NCBI GenBank assembly: GCA_029240195.1
Contig: JARBTN010000007.1
Span: 1 to 45,806 of the forward strand
Length of the DNA: 45,806 bases
Origin: Chlamydiales bacterium
Lineage (GTDB): Bacteria; Chlamydiota; Chlamydiia; Chlamydiales; JARBTN01
Reading direction: 5' to 3'
Part shown: positions 24,299-33,478 of the stretch, piece by piece
Layout of the letters: every line of letters starts with the position of its first letter
Numbering within the stretch: position 1 is the stretch's first letter
Translations under genes and position numbers: made by a program
The notes under the pieces: generated by a model
The model's input: only the letters and a program-made list of their open reading frames with translations
Told to the model about the DNA's origin: nothing
The model's database searches: none

Positions 24299-25225
24299 CT
24301 ACAAGGGAGATGAGATTTTCAAGAGCGCTTTAGCTTGAGCGATATCAGAGCGGATTTGAGTTTGCAGCTCTAGAGCTGAGGAGAATTTCTGCTCGGGGCG
24401 CAGGAATTGGTGCAAGATAACTTGAAGAGAAGATGAAAGCGGAAGGGAAAAGGGTTGGAAGAGGTGCACCTCCAAGACGGGCGCGCGTTTGACGCCGAAG
24501 GTGGGGGCCAGGCCAAGGTTGGCGACGCCAAAGAGGTGGAGCTTTGGCATTTCTACGGCATAGACGCCAAATGGAGGCAGACATAAGCCGCTTAAGTCGA
24601 TATTCAAGGTGGGGAAGCCGAGCTTGCGCCCGCGCTGCTCGCCGGGGATGATTTGCCCAGTGAGAGAGTAGGGCCTGCCAAGGAGGGACTGGACGCGGGC
24701 AAGGTGGCCTTCTTTTAGCTCAGTGCGAATGAGAGAGCTGGAGAGGGGTTTGCCGGCATCTAAGACACAGGGCACATGCTCGAGGTAGAAGGGAAAGGAC
24801 TGGCTTAAGCTTTGCAGCTTTTCCTTGTTGCCGAGCCTTTCCTTGCCAAACGCGGTGTCATGGCCCAAGACGAGGGCCTTGAGCTTTTTATTTTGGTTGA
24901 GAAGAGTTAAGAAATCTTCGGCGGGCATTTCGGCGATAGTCTGGTCAAAGGGAAAATGGACCAGCCAGTCGACGCCTAACTCTTCGATCAAGCGGTCTCT
25001 CTCGAGCAGGTGGCTCAACCGTTCGAGGGGCGCGCGGTGGAAATACTCAGCGGGGTGGGTATCGAAGGTGATGACAGCTGAGAGCAGGTGAGATGCTTTG
25101 GCATATGCGACGAGGCGGGCGATGACCGCCTGGTGTCCGAGATGGACGCCATCGAAATTGCCGATGGTTAGGGCAAAGGGGAGCTCTTGGGAGGCTAATC
25201 GGTTTAAATCGGTCACCGCTAACAT
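24299..25225 (-). CDS. ribF: Bifunctional riboflavin kinase / FAD synthetase
   Basis: 308 residues, the normal length. The N-terminal FMN adenylyltransferase domain has LTIGNFDGVHLGHQAVI (about 19-35) with the nucleotidyltransferase HxGH-type site, plus ITFDTHPAEYF and the LGHDTAFGKER stretch near 120. The C-terminal kinase domain begins GRPYSLTGQIIPGEQRGRKLGFPTLNID (about 183-210) and includes FGVYAVEM. It converts riboflavin to FMN and then FAD. AAGGG lies 6 bases before the ATG. It is the last gene of the nusA-infB-rbfA-truB-ribF series, 9 bases after truB. Confidence 0.95.
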   Translation of the reverse strand: MLAVTDLNRLASQELPFALTIGNFDGVHLGHQAVIARLVAYAKASHLLSAVITFDTHPAEYFHRAPLERLSHLLERDRLIEELGVDWLVHFPFDQTIAEMPAEDFLTLLNQNKKLKALVLGHDTAFGKERLGNKEKLQSLSQSFPFYLEHVPCVLDAGKPLSSSLIRTELKEGHLARVQSLLGRPYSLTGQIIPGEQRGRKLGFPTLNIDLSGLCLPPFGVYAVEMPKLHLFGVANLGLAPTFGVKRAPVLEVHLFQPFSLPLSSSLQVILHQFLRPEQKFSSALELQTQIRSDIAQAKALLKISSPL

Positions 25226-25234
25226 GAAAAACCC

Positions 25235-25945
25235 TTAGGTAGATGAAAGGAGATCTTTTTGCAGGCAAGCTAAAAGATCGAAGGCGGGGTCTTTGATGTG
25301 ATCAAATGGCAGGCATTGATCGATATGGAAGTGGCCGCTTCTTAAGCGCCTGAGAGCTTGGATATGGCCGTAGCAGCCCAGAGTTTTGCCGATATCATCG
25401 GCAAGAGTGCGGATGTAAGTGCCTTTCGAGCAGCTGACGCGAATCGTAAGCTTCGGGAAGGTATAATCGACCAGGGTGATTTCCGTATGGATGGCAATCG
25501 GCGGGCGCTCCACTTCTTTGCCTTGGCGAGCTAGGTCGTAGAGTTTTTGCCCGTTGATCTTGCGGGCGGAGTACATGGGAGGCACTTGCTGGATGGAGCC
25601 AGAAAAGAGGGCCAGGGCCGCTTTGACTTGCTCTAGAGTCGGCTCTAACGGCGAGGTGGCGATTACGGTTCCTTCGGCATCATAGGTATCAGTAGCTGAG
25701 CCGAGAGCAATCTCTGCCAGATATTCTTTATCTGAGAGGAGGAATTGGTCGGAAAGCCGGGTGTAGTTGCGGCCGATGAGCATGACCATGACGCCTGTGG
25801 CCAGCGGGTCCAATGTCCCCGCATGGCCAATTTTCTTTACTTTCAGGCGATGGCGCAGCTCTTTGACCAAATGAAACGAGGTTTTCCCTTCCGGCTTATC
25901 TACAAGTAAGATCCCTTCCGGGGCTTCTGTCATCGGTTGCATCAT
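25235..25945 (-). CDS. truB: tRNA pseudouridine(55) synthase TruB
   Basis: 236 residues, typical of the shorter bacterial TruB form. The catalytic aspartate lies in KKIGHAGTLDPLATGVMVML (about 36-55), preceded by GILLVDKPEGKTSFHLV and followed by DKEYLAEIALGSATDTYDAEG. RVSCSKGTYIRTLADDIG (about 174-191) is another TruB hallmark. It makes pseudouridine 55 in the T-loop of tRNAs. Three closely spaced ATGs (25945, 25942, 25933) are possible starts; GAGGA abuts the first, so 25942 or 25933 could be the true one. It is 8 bases after rbfA. Confidence 0.95.
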   Translation of the reverse strand: MMQPMTEAPEGILLVDKPEGKTSFHLVKELRHRLKVKKIGHAGTLDPLATGVMVMLIGRNYTRLSDQFLLSDKEYLAEIALGSATDTYDAEGTVIATSPLEPTLEQVKAALALFSGSIQQVPPMYSARKINGQKLYDLARQGKEVERPPIAIHTEITLVDYTFPKLTIRVSCSKGTYIRTLADDIGKTLGCYGHIQALRRLRSGHFHIDQCLPFDHIKDPAFDLLACLQKDLLSST

Positions 25946-25953
25946 TCCTCGTC

Positions 25954-26328
25954 TTATGGTGATGGCTGCGGGCGATTATTTTTCTCTTCACGAATTTGAT
26001 AGAGAAGGTGTTCAACGCGCATGTGGTTTTCCAATCCCTCATCGATTTTAAAGATGAGCGATGGGAAATGGCGGAGCACAACGACTTTAGATGCATTGAC
26101 GCCAATGAAACCGGCCGCTGACTGCAGAGCTTCGAGTGTCTTTTGTTTGACGTCTGCTTCGGCGATGACGCTGATGTAGACATCGGCAAAGCTCAAGTCT
26201 TTAGTAATTTCCACGCGCGTGATGGTCAGCAATTCATGCACGTGCGGGTTGCGCACGTGCTTGCGGATCACTTCTGAGAGCACTTCTCTAAGCAAGGAAT
26301 TGAGGCGGTGTGTTCTTGGTACTGCCAT
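25954..26328 (-). CDS. rbfA: Ribosome-binding factor A
   Basis: 124 residues. It starts MAVPRTHRLNSLLREVLSEVI and has the KH-like fold pattern with HELLTITRVEITKDLSFADVYIS and RHFPSLIFKIDEGLENHMRVEHLL, all typical of RbfA. It acts in 30S subunit maturation, binding near the 5' end of 16S rRNA. AGGAG precedes the ATG. It sits between infB (12-base gap) and truB (8-base gap). Confidence 0.94.
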   Translation of the reverse strand: MAVPRTHRLNSLLREVLSEVIRKHVRNPHVHELLTITRVEITKDLSFADVYISVIAEADVKQKTLEALQSAAGFIGVNASKVVVLRHFPSLIFKIDEGLENHMRVEHLLYQIREEKNNRPQPSP

Positions 26329-26340
26329 AAAGTTCTCCTC

Positions 26341-29310
26341 TTAAAGCTGTTGTGACTTGTAGACTTCTTCAAACGCTTCGATCACGTCTCCAGCTTGAAT
26401 GCCGCTGAATTGGCTGATCAAGATCCCGCATTCAAAGCCTTTTTGCACTTCTCTGACATCTTCTTTGATGCGACGCAGCGAAGTGATGGAGCCGCGGAAT
26501 ACCTGCTTGCCTTCGCGCTTGATGCGGATCTTGTGATTGCGGTGAATCGAGCCTTCGGTCACTTGGCAGCCGGCGATGAGGCCGAGGTGTGAGGACTTAA
26601 AGACAGTTCTGACATCCGCTTTGCCGCGCTCATGCTCTTCGACAATCTTATCGAGCGAGCCTGCCATCAGTTGCTTCACATCATCAAGAGCGTTGTAGAT
26701 GATGTCATGTAAGTGGACGATGACACCGCTCTCTTTGATGAGGGGCTCGGCATGGCTTTCTACCTTGGTATGGAAGCCGATGATCACCGCTTTGGAAGCG
26801 GCAGCCATTTGCACGTCCGATTCGGAGATTTCCCCAATGCCGGCGAGCACGATGTTGAGCTCGATCTTTGTCGATTGAACGGAAGAGAGAAGGGTTCTAA
26901 GAGCTTCCAAGGAACCTTGCATATCGGCCCTCAACAAGACGTTGAACATTTTCTTATCGGGCGACACATTCTCTTGCATGAATGCTTCCATAGAGAAGCG
27001 CTTTCTCTGCAATTGGCTGGTCTGGCGGTGCCCTTCCATACGCGCTTCAGCAATGTCACGCGCTTCTTTTTCTGACTTGACGACGATGAACTCCTGTCCA
27101 GCCGTTGGCAAACCGGAAAGTCCGGTGACTTCAACTGGCTGCGAAGGACCGGCTTCTTCAAGCGTCTTGCCATCTTCGTCGCGCATGGTCTTGACGCGGC
27201 CCCAATAGCGGTCGAAAACGATGGCATCGCCTTTACGCAATGTTCCGTTTTGGACGAGCAATGTGGAGATGACGCCCATCCCTTTATGCATTTCAGCTTC
27301 TAACACGCTGCCGCGGGCACGCGTATTGGCATTGGCTCTTAACTCGAGCACTTCCGATTGAAGAGCGAGCATTTCTAACAATTCATCAATCCCCTGCCCG
27401 GTATGCGCAGAGCAGTTGACGGTGATGGTTTGCCCCCCCCAAACTTCTGGCAGCAGGTCTACTTCAGAAAGCTGGCGGTAGACTTGATCTGGATTGAAGT
27501 TGGGCTTATCCGCTTTGTTGATGGCGACCACAATCGTCACTCCAGCGGTCTTGGCATGCTGAATTGCTTCTACAGTCTGCGGCTTGACCCCTTCGTCACC
27601 GGCGACCACTAAGACGACAATGTCAGTGACATCGGCGCCGCGAGCGCGCATGGCGGAAAACGCTTCGTGGCCGGGAGTATCCAAGATCGTCAGATCCCCC
27701 ACTTTTGTTTTGCAGCGGAAGGCACCGATATGCTGAGTGATGGCACCGGCTTCATGTGCAGCGCGGTTGCTCTTGCGGATGCTGTCGATCAAGCTAGTTT
27801 TGCCGTGGTCGACGTGGCCCATGAAGGCGACAACAGGAGCTCTAGTGATCAAGTCCCCTTCTCCCGCCAGGTCGATCTCTTCGCGCACGCTCTTATCTGT
27901 GATGCGAATTCTCTCTTCTTCGGCGGTGTCGATGGTGATCTCGCAGTCGAACTCGGAGCCAAGAAGCTGGATGACGGTCTCGTCAGCAAGCAGATCGTTC
28001 AGCGTGAGAGGGATCCCTTGCAAGAACATCTTGGAGATGAGCTGAGAAGCTTTGAGTTTCATCTCGACAGCCAAATCTTTGACTGTGATCGGCAAGCGCA
28101 CCGCAAGCTTGGTGGGACGGATGGTCAAGTCTTCTTGGTGGTGCTTTTGCTTGAAGGAGCGTTTTTTGCGCCAGTGTCTCTCTTCTTCTGCCACGCGGAG
28201 GCCTTGACGGTCTCTGGCGTCGAAAGAGCCTGACTCTACCTTCTTGACCGGTTTGACTTCGCGGAAATCGCGCGCTTTGGCTTTGGCTTTTTTCTCAGCG
28301 TCCTCTTCAGGCGTGCTCGTCGTGAAATCCCCTTTCGGGCCGACTTTCTTATGCGCAGGAGCTGTGTCTGTTTTTTCCTTGACCGTTTTAGCCTCTTCTC
28401 TAGGGGCTGCTGCGGGGGCTTCGACTTTCTTCGGCTTGACAGGGAGCAAGTCGCGGACATGGCGGCCTGTGGGCCCGAGTTTCATCGCGGGCGGTCCATC
28501 GCGAGGCGGCAAAGGAGCGGAGGGAGTGCGATAGCTTGGCCCTGACCGATTCTGCTGGCTGGCAAATGTGGGGCTCTGAGAGCGGAAACTGGATGGCGTG
28601 GCCGATGGGGAGCGGAATCCGGGAGTCGGCGACGCAGAAGAGCGGTTGCCGGTCGGGGCTTCTTTCTTCACTCGGGGTGCATCTGATGCTGGCAGAGGCG
28701 CATGCTGGCGGCGCATTTCCGGCGCTTTAGCAGGAGCGGGAGCGGGAGCAAGCGACGGAGCTGATTCATGTTTAAAACGTTCCAAAGGATCCTTTTTTTC
28801 CTCGACAGGAGGGGTCACGGGCTTTATTTTTTCTTCTATAACAGGCGCTTCAGGCTTCAAGCTTTTCAACTCTTCTTCGACAGGCAGCAAAGGCTCATCT
28901 AAGAAGAGGCTTTTGAGCCGATCTTCTTTTTTAGGGAGCAGCTCTTCAAATGGCGCTTTTCTTTCGATGACAGTCTCAGGCACCGGCGTCTCTTGGGCAG
29001 GCTCTTCTAAAGTTTCTTTCATGTCTTCAGAAGGAGCTTCCTCTCGGGCCGCTTTTGCTGAGAAAGCTGACTTGGAGCGTGCTTTTGCTCTAGGCTTTTC
29101 TTCGACTGGAATGGCCTGCTTATCATCGACTGGAATGGCCTGCTTGTCTTCCAAAGCGCTAGTTGGGCTTTCCTTATCTTTTAGGACCTGAGCACCCTCT
29201 TTCGAAGCTTTTTCCTCTTTCACTTTAGCCAGCTTTTCTTTGACGCCGCCTAATTTGATCGCTTCCGCAATTTGGGTATTTTTGATCTTTAATTTTAGGT
29301 TCTTGGCCAA
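26341..29310 (-). CDS. infB: Translation initiation factor IF-2
   Basis: 989 residues, long for IF-2 because of a low-complexity N-terminal part (about 1-390) rich in Glu, Lys, Pro and Ala; two direct copies of DKQAIPV lie at about 55-68. The IF2N-like segment is near 405-455. The GTPase has G1 GHVDHGKT (498-505), G3 DTPGHEAF (544-551) and G4 NKAD (598-601). Domains II to IV follow, ending in the fMet-tRNA-binding barrel (about 900-989, with [13 protein letters not shown]). It brings initiator tRNA to the 30S subunit. It lies 4 bases after nusA, indicating tight coupling. Confidence 0.97.
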   Translation of the reverse strand: MAKNLKLKIKNTQIAEAIKLGGVKEKLAKVKEEKASKEGAQVLKDKESPTSALEDKQAIPVDDKQAIPVEEKPRAKARSKSAFSAKAAREEAPSEDMKETLEEPAQETPVPETVIERKAPFEELLPKKEDRLKSLFLDEPLLPVEEELKSLKPEAPVIEEKIKPVTPPVEEKKDPLERFKHESAPSLAPAPAPAKAPEMRRQHAPLPASDAPRVKKEAPTGNRSSASPTPGFRSPSATPSSFRSQSPTFASQQNRSGPSYRTPSAPLPPRDGPPAMKLGPTGRHVRDLLPVKPKKVEAPAAAPREEAKTVKEKTDTAPAHKKVGPKGDFTTSTPEEDAEKKAKAKARDFREVKPVKKVESGSFDARDRQGLRVAEEERHWRKKRSFKQKHHQEDLTIRPTKLAVRLPITVKDLAVEMKLKASQLISKMFLQGIPLTLNDLLADETVIQLLGSEFDCEITIDTAEEERIRITDKSVREEIDLAGEGDLITRAPVVAFMGHVDHGKTSLIDSIRKSNRAAHEAGAITQHIGAFRCKTKVGDLTILDTPGHEAFSAMRARGADVTDIVVLVVAGDEGVKPQTVEAIQHAKTAGVTIVVAINKADKPNFNPDQVYRQLSEVDLLPEVWGGQTITVNCSAHTGQGIDELLEMLALQSEVLELRANANTRARGSVLEAEMHKGMGVISTLLVQNGTLRKGDAIVFDRYWGRVKTMRDEDGKTLEEAGPSQPVEVTGLSGLPTAGQEFIVVKSEKEARDIAEARMEGHRQTSQLQRKRFSMEAFMQENVSPDKKMFNVLLRADMQGSLEALRTLLSSVQSTKIELNIVLAGIGEISESDVQMAAASKAVIIGFHTKVESHAEPLIKESGVIVHLHDIIYNALDDVKQLMAGSLDKIVEEHERGKADVRTVFKSSHLGLIAGCQVTEGSIHRNHKIRIKREGKQVFRGSITSLRRIKEDVREVQKGFECGILISQFSGIQAGDVIEAFEEVYKSQQL

Positions 29311-29314
29311 CGCT

Positions 29315-30583
29315 CTACATCCTCTGTTTTCTGATTTTTTCTAAAATCTTGTCAGCCATATCGATGCTAATACCCGGCACAGAGCTGATCGTTTCAGGAG
29401 TTGCCAGCAATAGTTTTCTCGGTGTGTCGTAACCTTCAGCGACAAGATGTTCAAATATTAAGGGGTTGACCCCTTCAATTAGCTCTAACTGCATGTCCAA
29501 GCTGGGATCGTCGGCATCGGCTAAGCGAGTTCTCTCAAGGTTCATCGTCTCTTGATAATCAGACATCTTCTGAACCTCTAGATCTCTTCCGATCAACTCG
29601 CCGGTGAGCTGGGCATTCATGCCCCGTTTGCCGATGACGCTAGCAAAATCCTCATCGTCGACGACCAGCGTCACCTTATCTTCTTCAAAGGCGATGCGGC
29701 GAATTTCGATAGGGGAGAGCGACCTTTCCAAGAGCTCTTCAGGATCTTTGGCAAAAGGAATGATGTCGATCTTCTCATTTTGCAGTTCGCGCACGACATT
29801 CTTCACGCGCAATCCGCGCATGCCGACGCAAGCTCCGACCGGGTCGATCTTCATATCGAGCGATCTGACGGCCAGCTTTGTCCGATATCCAGCTCGGCGT
29901 ACGATTTTTTCAATCACTACGTTGCCATCGCTAATCTCCGGCACCTCTTGCATAAAAAGCTGTTTGACGAATTCGGGATGGCTGCGCGATAAGATGACTT
30001 CCGCCCCCCCGTTTTCGGTATCTCTGACATCTAATAAAAGAGCTAAAACTTTATCTCCAACCTGATAGCGCTCTGTCTTCGGGTAAAATTTCCCAGGTAA
30101 AAGCCCTTCAACTTTGCCAAGATCGACGATCAAATTGACGCCGCGCACGATCCTTTTGACGCTTCCCGACACCAGTTCATCCATGCGGTGGCGGTACTCT
30201 TCGTAGATCACATCTCGCTCAGCACCTTTGAGTTTTTGGGCGATGATTTGCCTCGCTTTTTGCGCGGCGATGCGGCCGAAATCTTCCGGAGTGACGGTGA
30301 CGTCGATGAACTGGCCGATTTCGCAGTCAGGATCGAGCTCGCGCGCCGCTTCCAAAGAGATCTCTTGGGTTGGAACTTCTACCTCCTCGACAATCTGTTT
30401 TTCACAAAGGACTTCAATTTTCCCCGTCTTGGGGTGAATGGAGACGGTCGCATTGGACGCGCCAACGATACTTTTACGGGCTGCCGTTTTTAGAGATTCT
30501 TCAATGGCCCGGATCACGACATCTCTTTTAATCCCTTTTTCTCGTTCGAGATATTCAAAGATAGCTATCAGATCTTTATTCAT
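29315..30583 (-). CDS. nusA: Transcription elongation/termination factor NusA
   Basis: 422 residues. An N-terminal RNA polymerase-binding domain (1-125), an S1 domain (about 133-200, VSGSVKRIVRGVNLIVDLGKVEGLLP), two KH domains (KH1 with VGACVGMRGLRV at 249-260, KH2 with SVIGKRGMNAQLTGELIG at 315-332), and one helix-hairpin-helix region (about 365-422) with VPGISIDMADKILEKI. It modulates pausing, termination and antitermination. It has no rimP gene upstream, as in Chlamydia where rpsA precedes nusA. A long non-coding region separates it from rpsA, so it is probably the first gene of the nusA-to-ribF operon. Confidence 0.96.
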   Translation of the reverse strand: MNKDLIAIFEYLEREKGIKRDVVIRAIEESLKTAARKSIVGASNATVSIHPKTGKIEVLCEKQIVEEVEVPTQEISLEAARELDPDCEIGQFIDVTVTPEDFGRIAAQKARQIIAQKLKGAERDVIYEEYRHRMDELVSGSVKRIVRGVNLIVDLGKVEGLLPGKFYPKTERYQVGDKVLALLLDVRDTENGGAEVILSRSHPEFVKQLFMQEVPEISDGNVVIEKIVRRAGYRTKLAVRSLDMKIDPVGACVGMRGLRVKNVVRELQNEKIDIIPFAKDPEELLERSLSPIEIRRIAFEEDKVTLVVDDEDFASVIGKRGMNAQLTGELIGRDLEVQKMSDYQETMNLERTRLADADDPSLDMQLELIEGVNPLIFEHLVAEGYDTPRKLLLATPETISSVPGISIDMADKILEKIRKQRM

Positions 30584-31249
30584 ATTTTAGATTTTCCCAT
30601 CACAACAATTGATCAAATTAACAAGATATATGGCGAAAATGGATAAGAGGCGTGAGAAGCTTGGAAAATGAGCGGGCTTTAAAAATAATTTTTCCGCTAT
30701 TTTAACCAAACGCTGACTCGACAGCTTTTATTCCCTGAAAAGAGCTTAAGATAAATTAAGAGAGGCTCTTCTAAAGTGAGGTCTTTTGAGAAAGGGGTCT
30801 AAATATCTGTTCAAAATATTCAGTATAAAAACTTTAGTTGCCGCCTAATGCATCAAAATCGACCCGTTTTTTTCACGTTCAATATATCATTTATAGAAAA
30901 TAGTGCCTGAAACATCACTTTTTTGTACAGCTAAAGCGCGTCTTTGGATTTTAACAGCAGCGCTTTAAAAAACAGATTCAGTTCTGTCAAGCGAGCAAAA
31001 ATCGAGAGAAACTCCCGCCTTTTAAAAGGGCTTGCCAAGCAGCCGTTATTTTAAGAGAGTCTATGGTCATCTTGTGTTTCATCACTTGAAAACTATCATA
31101 GCTGAGGCAAACCGATTAAGTAAATATATAATTCTCTAGCACCTAGTACACGGCGCGCGTTTTTTCTACGTGCATTAAACAGCGCCAAAGCGCTCTTCAA
31201 GCCTTAAACCGCCTTCCAACTGATCACCGCTTTCTTCACTTCATAAGGC
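30584..31249. other. Non-coding leader region upstream of nusA, about 670 bases
   Basis: No reading frame here is convincing. It must hold the nusA operon promoter on the minus strand. Visible items: TAGTGCCTGA at 30901-30910, a terminus-like decamer shared with the repeat at 33323-33444; an inverted pair AAAGCGC/GCGCTTT (30933-30939 and 30960-30966); and GTCAAGCGAGCAAAA near 30990, which resembles GTCAAACGAGCGTAAAA of that repeat. The region may contain a decayed copy of the repeat and is unusually long for this gene-dense block. Confidence 0.5.
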
Positions 31250-31283
31250 AAAAAAAACCGAAGGGAACTTCCCTTCGGTTTTT
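31250..31283. terminator. Intrinsic terminator of rpsA
   Basis: AAACCGAAGGGAA faces TTCCCTTCGGTTT around a one-base loop centre (31255-31282), with an A-run on the left (a T-run on the minus strand). It lies about 40 bases after the rpsA stop and separates rpsA from nusA. Confidence 0.88.
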
Positions 31284-31320
31284 AAAGAACACCATTGACT
31301 TGAGTGAGAAGAGAGAAAAA

Positions 31321-33102
31321 TTACTCTGCGTTCTCTTCATTCTCTTGGTGGCCCTTTTTCTTATTGCGGCGGTGCTCGTCGGCATCCGACTCGTCCTCTT
31401 CCTGAGACTGCCCGGCGACGACGATATCATCGTGGTTGCAGTGAGTCTTATCGATCAAGTATTCTTTGATCGAGAGGGCGATTTTCTTATGCTCTGGATC
31501 GAGCTTGATCACCTTGGCAGTGACTCTCGAGCCCTTAGAAACGACATCTTCCACTTTGCCAAAGGCTTTGTCGGAAAGCTCTGTCACATGGATCAAGCCT
31601 TCAATGCCGTTGTCCAGCTCGACAAAGGCACCGAATGCCGTGATCTTGCTGACGACGCCGGCGACTAAAGTTCCAACTGGCATGGTTTTTTCGATGGTTT
31701 CCCAAGGATTTAAGCTCAGCTGCTTGACGCCTAAAGTGATCTTCTTGCTGTCTTTATCGACAGAGAGAACGACCGCTTCTACAGAGTCACCTTTCTTCAA
31801 CACTTCTGACGGATGAGAGACCTTGCGAATCCAGCTCAAGTCAGAGATATGAATGAGGCCTTCTACACCTGGCTCCAACTCGACAAAGGCGCCGTAGTTG
31901 GTCAAGCTCTTGATCTCTGCTTTCACGCTGGAAGAGACTGGATATTTGCGCTCGACATCGTCCCAAGGATTGTGGTCCAATTGTTTGATTCCGAGGGAAA
32001 TTTTCCCTTCTTCTTTCTGCACGGAGAGGACAATTGCTGTCACTTCTTGGCCCTTGCTGACGATCTCACTTGGATCTGTCACATTCTTCACCCAGCTCAT
32101 TTCAGAGACGTGGATTAAGCCTTCGATGCCTGGCTCGATTTCCATGAATGCGCCGTAAGGCACTAAGTTCACGATCTTGCCAGAGACGCGGCTGCCTGGT
32201 GGGTATTTCTTTTCAATCTGATCCCATGGATTTGGATCTTTTTGTTTCAGGCCAAGAGCTACACGCCCTTTGTCCTTATCAACATTCAAGATCACAACTT
32301 CCATTCTCTGTCCTAAATGCACCATTTCAGACGGATGACGGATTCTCTTCCACGTCATGTCAGTGATGTGCAGCAAGCCATCGATGCCGTCCAAGTCGAG
32401 GAACACGCCGAAATCGGTGATGTTCTTGACTGTCCCTTCGCGCAAGTCCCCTTCCAGAATGGTCTCGAGGAGCTCCGCTTTTCTAGAGATGCGCTCAGCT
32501 TCCAACAACTCTCTTCTGGAGACGACGACGTTTTTGCGGTCGATGTTGATTTTGAGGATTTTGAAGTCGTAAGTGCGGCCGATGTAATCGTCCAGGTTCT
32601 TGATGCGCTTGTTGTCGATTTGCGAGCCGGGCAGGAAAGCTTCCATGCCGATATCGACCATCAAACCACCTTTTACCTTGCGAACGACGAGACCTTTGAC
32701 GATCGAGCCTTCTTCGCAATGGGCCAAGATGTACTCCCACTGGCGTTGACGCTCTGCCTTATCACGGGAGAGAACAATCTGGCCGTTGTCATCTTCGGGC
32801 TGATCGAGGAAAACTTCAATTTCAGCACCTAAAGCGATGACAGATGGGTCGCTGAACTCGCTGATTGGCACTAGGCCTTCAGACTTCAAGCCGACATCTA
32901 CCACGACGTGGTCTTTTGTAATTTCGACGATGATCCCCTTCAAGATAGAGCCGGGAATGTGTGTCGCTTCTTGCTCTTGAGAGGAGGACTCTTTGTTATC
33001 TAAGAGGTTTCTAAACTCGATTGCATCTCGTTCCTGAAAAGAGACATCGTCGACAATTTTGCTGTCTTCGTCTGTCCATGGAAATGCGGATTTTTGTGAC
33101 AT
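31321..33102 (-). CDS. rpsA: 30S ribosomal protein S1
   Basis: 593 residues with six S1 repeats: [99 protein letters not shown] and [20 protein letters not shown]. The first two are divergent (ribosome-binding type); the last four bind RNA and carry [10 protein letters not shown] or [10 protein letters not shown]-type cores. The C-terminal 40 residues are acidic then Arg/Lys-rich ([19 protein letters not shown]). S1 helps mRNA bind the 30S subunit. It has its own promoter and a strong terminator, so it is likely monocistronic. Its place before nusA is the same as in Chlamydia. Confidence 0.97.
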   Translation of the reverse strand: MSQKSAFPWTDEDSKIVDDVSFQERDAIEFRNLLDNKESSSQEQEATHIPGSILKGIIVEITKDHVVVDVGLKSEGLVPISEFSDPSVIALGAEIEVFLDQPEDDNGQIVLSRDKAERQRQWEYILAHCEEGSIVKGLVVRKVKGGLMVDIGMEAFLPGSQIDNKRIKNLDDYIGRTYDFKILKINIDRKNVVVSRRELLEAERISRKAELLETILEGDLREGTVKNITDFGVFLDLDGIDGLLHITDMTWKRIRHPSEMVHLGQRMEVVILNVDKDKGRVALGLKQKDPNPWDQIEKKYPPGSRVSGKIVNLVPYGAFMEIEPGIEGLIHVSEMSWVKNVTDPSEIVSKGQEVTAIVLSVQKEEGKISLGIKQLDHNPWDDVERKYPVSSSVKAEIKSLTNYGAFVELEPGVEGLIHISDLSWIRKVSHPSEVLKKGDSVEAVVLSVDKDSKKITLGVKQLSLNPWETIEKTMPVGTLVAGVVSKITAFGAFVELDNGIEGLIHVTELSDKAFGKVEDVVSKGSRVTAKVIKLDPEHKKIALSIKEYLIDKTHCNHDDIVVAGQSQEEDESDADEHRRNKKKGHQENEENAE

Positions 33103-33141
33103 TTTAAGGGTTTCTCCTAAGTTTACTCTTCAATAAGAACT

Positions 33142-33171
33142 ATAGTAGCAGAAGCTCGAGAAATAAGGCAA
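33142..33171 (-). promoter_or_regulatory. Candidate promoter of rpsA
   Basis: On the minus strand TTGCCT (33171-33166), 18 bases, TACTAT (33147-33142), about 40 bases before the rpsA ATG. Confidence 0.45.
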
Positions 33172-33322
33172 TCGAAAATGGGATCTATTCGATGAGGAGG
33201 GAAAGAGCACCTATATTGCTCTCAAAAGAGCTGTCAGCGCCATGCCGGCAAAAAAAGGAAAACCCTCTAAAAAAAAAATTGCTCCACTTTCAAAGCTGTT
33301 TTTCCGACGACATGAGTGAACA

Positions 33323-33444
33323 CTAGTGCCTGACCACAGATGTTTTTACGTGTCAAACGAGCGTAAAAGCTCTTTAGAATCGATCGATTCTAGAGGCTTT
33401 GACGCCGTTTAACATGCGCAACAACATCTGTGGTCGGGCACTAG
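33323..33444. mobile_element. MITE-like 122-bp palindromic element
   Basis: The element begins CTAGTGCCTGACCACAGATG and ends with the inverted CATCTGTGGTCGGGCACTAG. Its two 61-base arms are centred exactly on GAATCGATCGATTC (33377-33390). The outer 22 bases differ at one position; the middle of the arms is more diverged. It encodes nothing. A second, half copy (30 identical bases) lies at 1965-1994. No flanking target-site duplication is obvious beyond CTAG itself at each end. It sits 34 bases before the start of the next gene, so it could affect its expression. Confidence 0.8.
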
Positions 33445-33478
33445 CAAGACGTAATAACCCTAACGAAGAGGATTCCAG

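Noticed and set aside
27667-29191. Open frames antisense to infB
   Set aside because: They mirror the GTPase domain and the low-complexity N-terminus of IF-2; composition follows from the opposite strand and no independent signals are present.
31300-32832. Several open frames antisense to rpsA
   Set aside because: All lie opposite conserved S1 repeats and repeat with the S1 repeat period, as expected of shadows.
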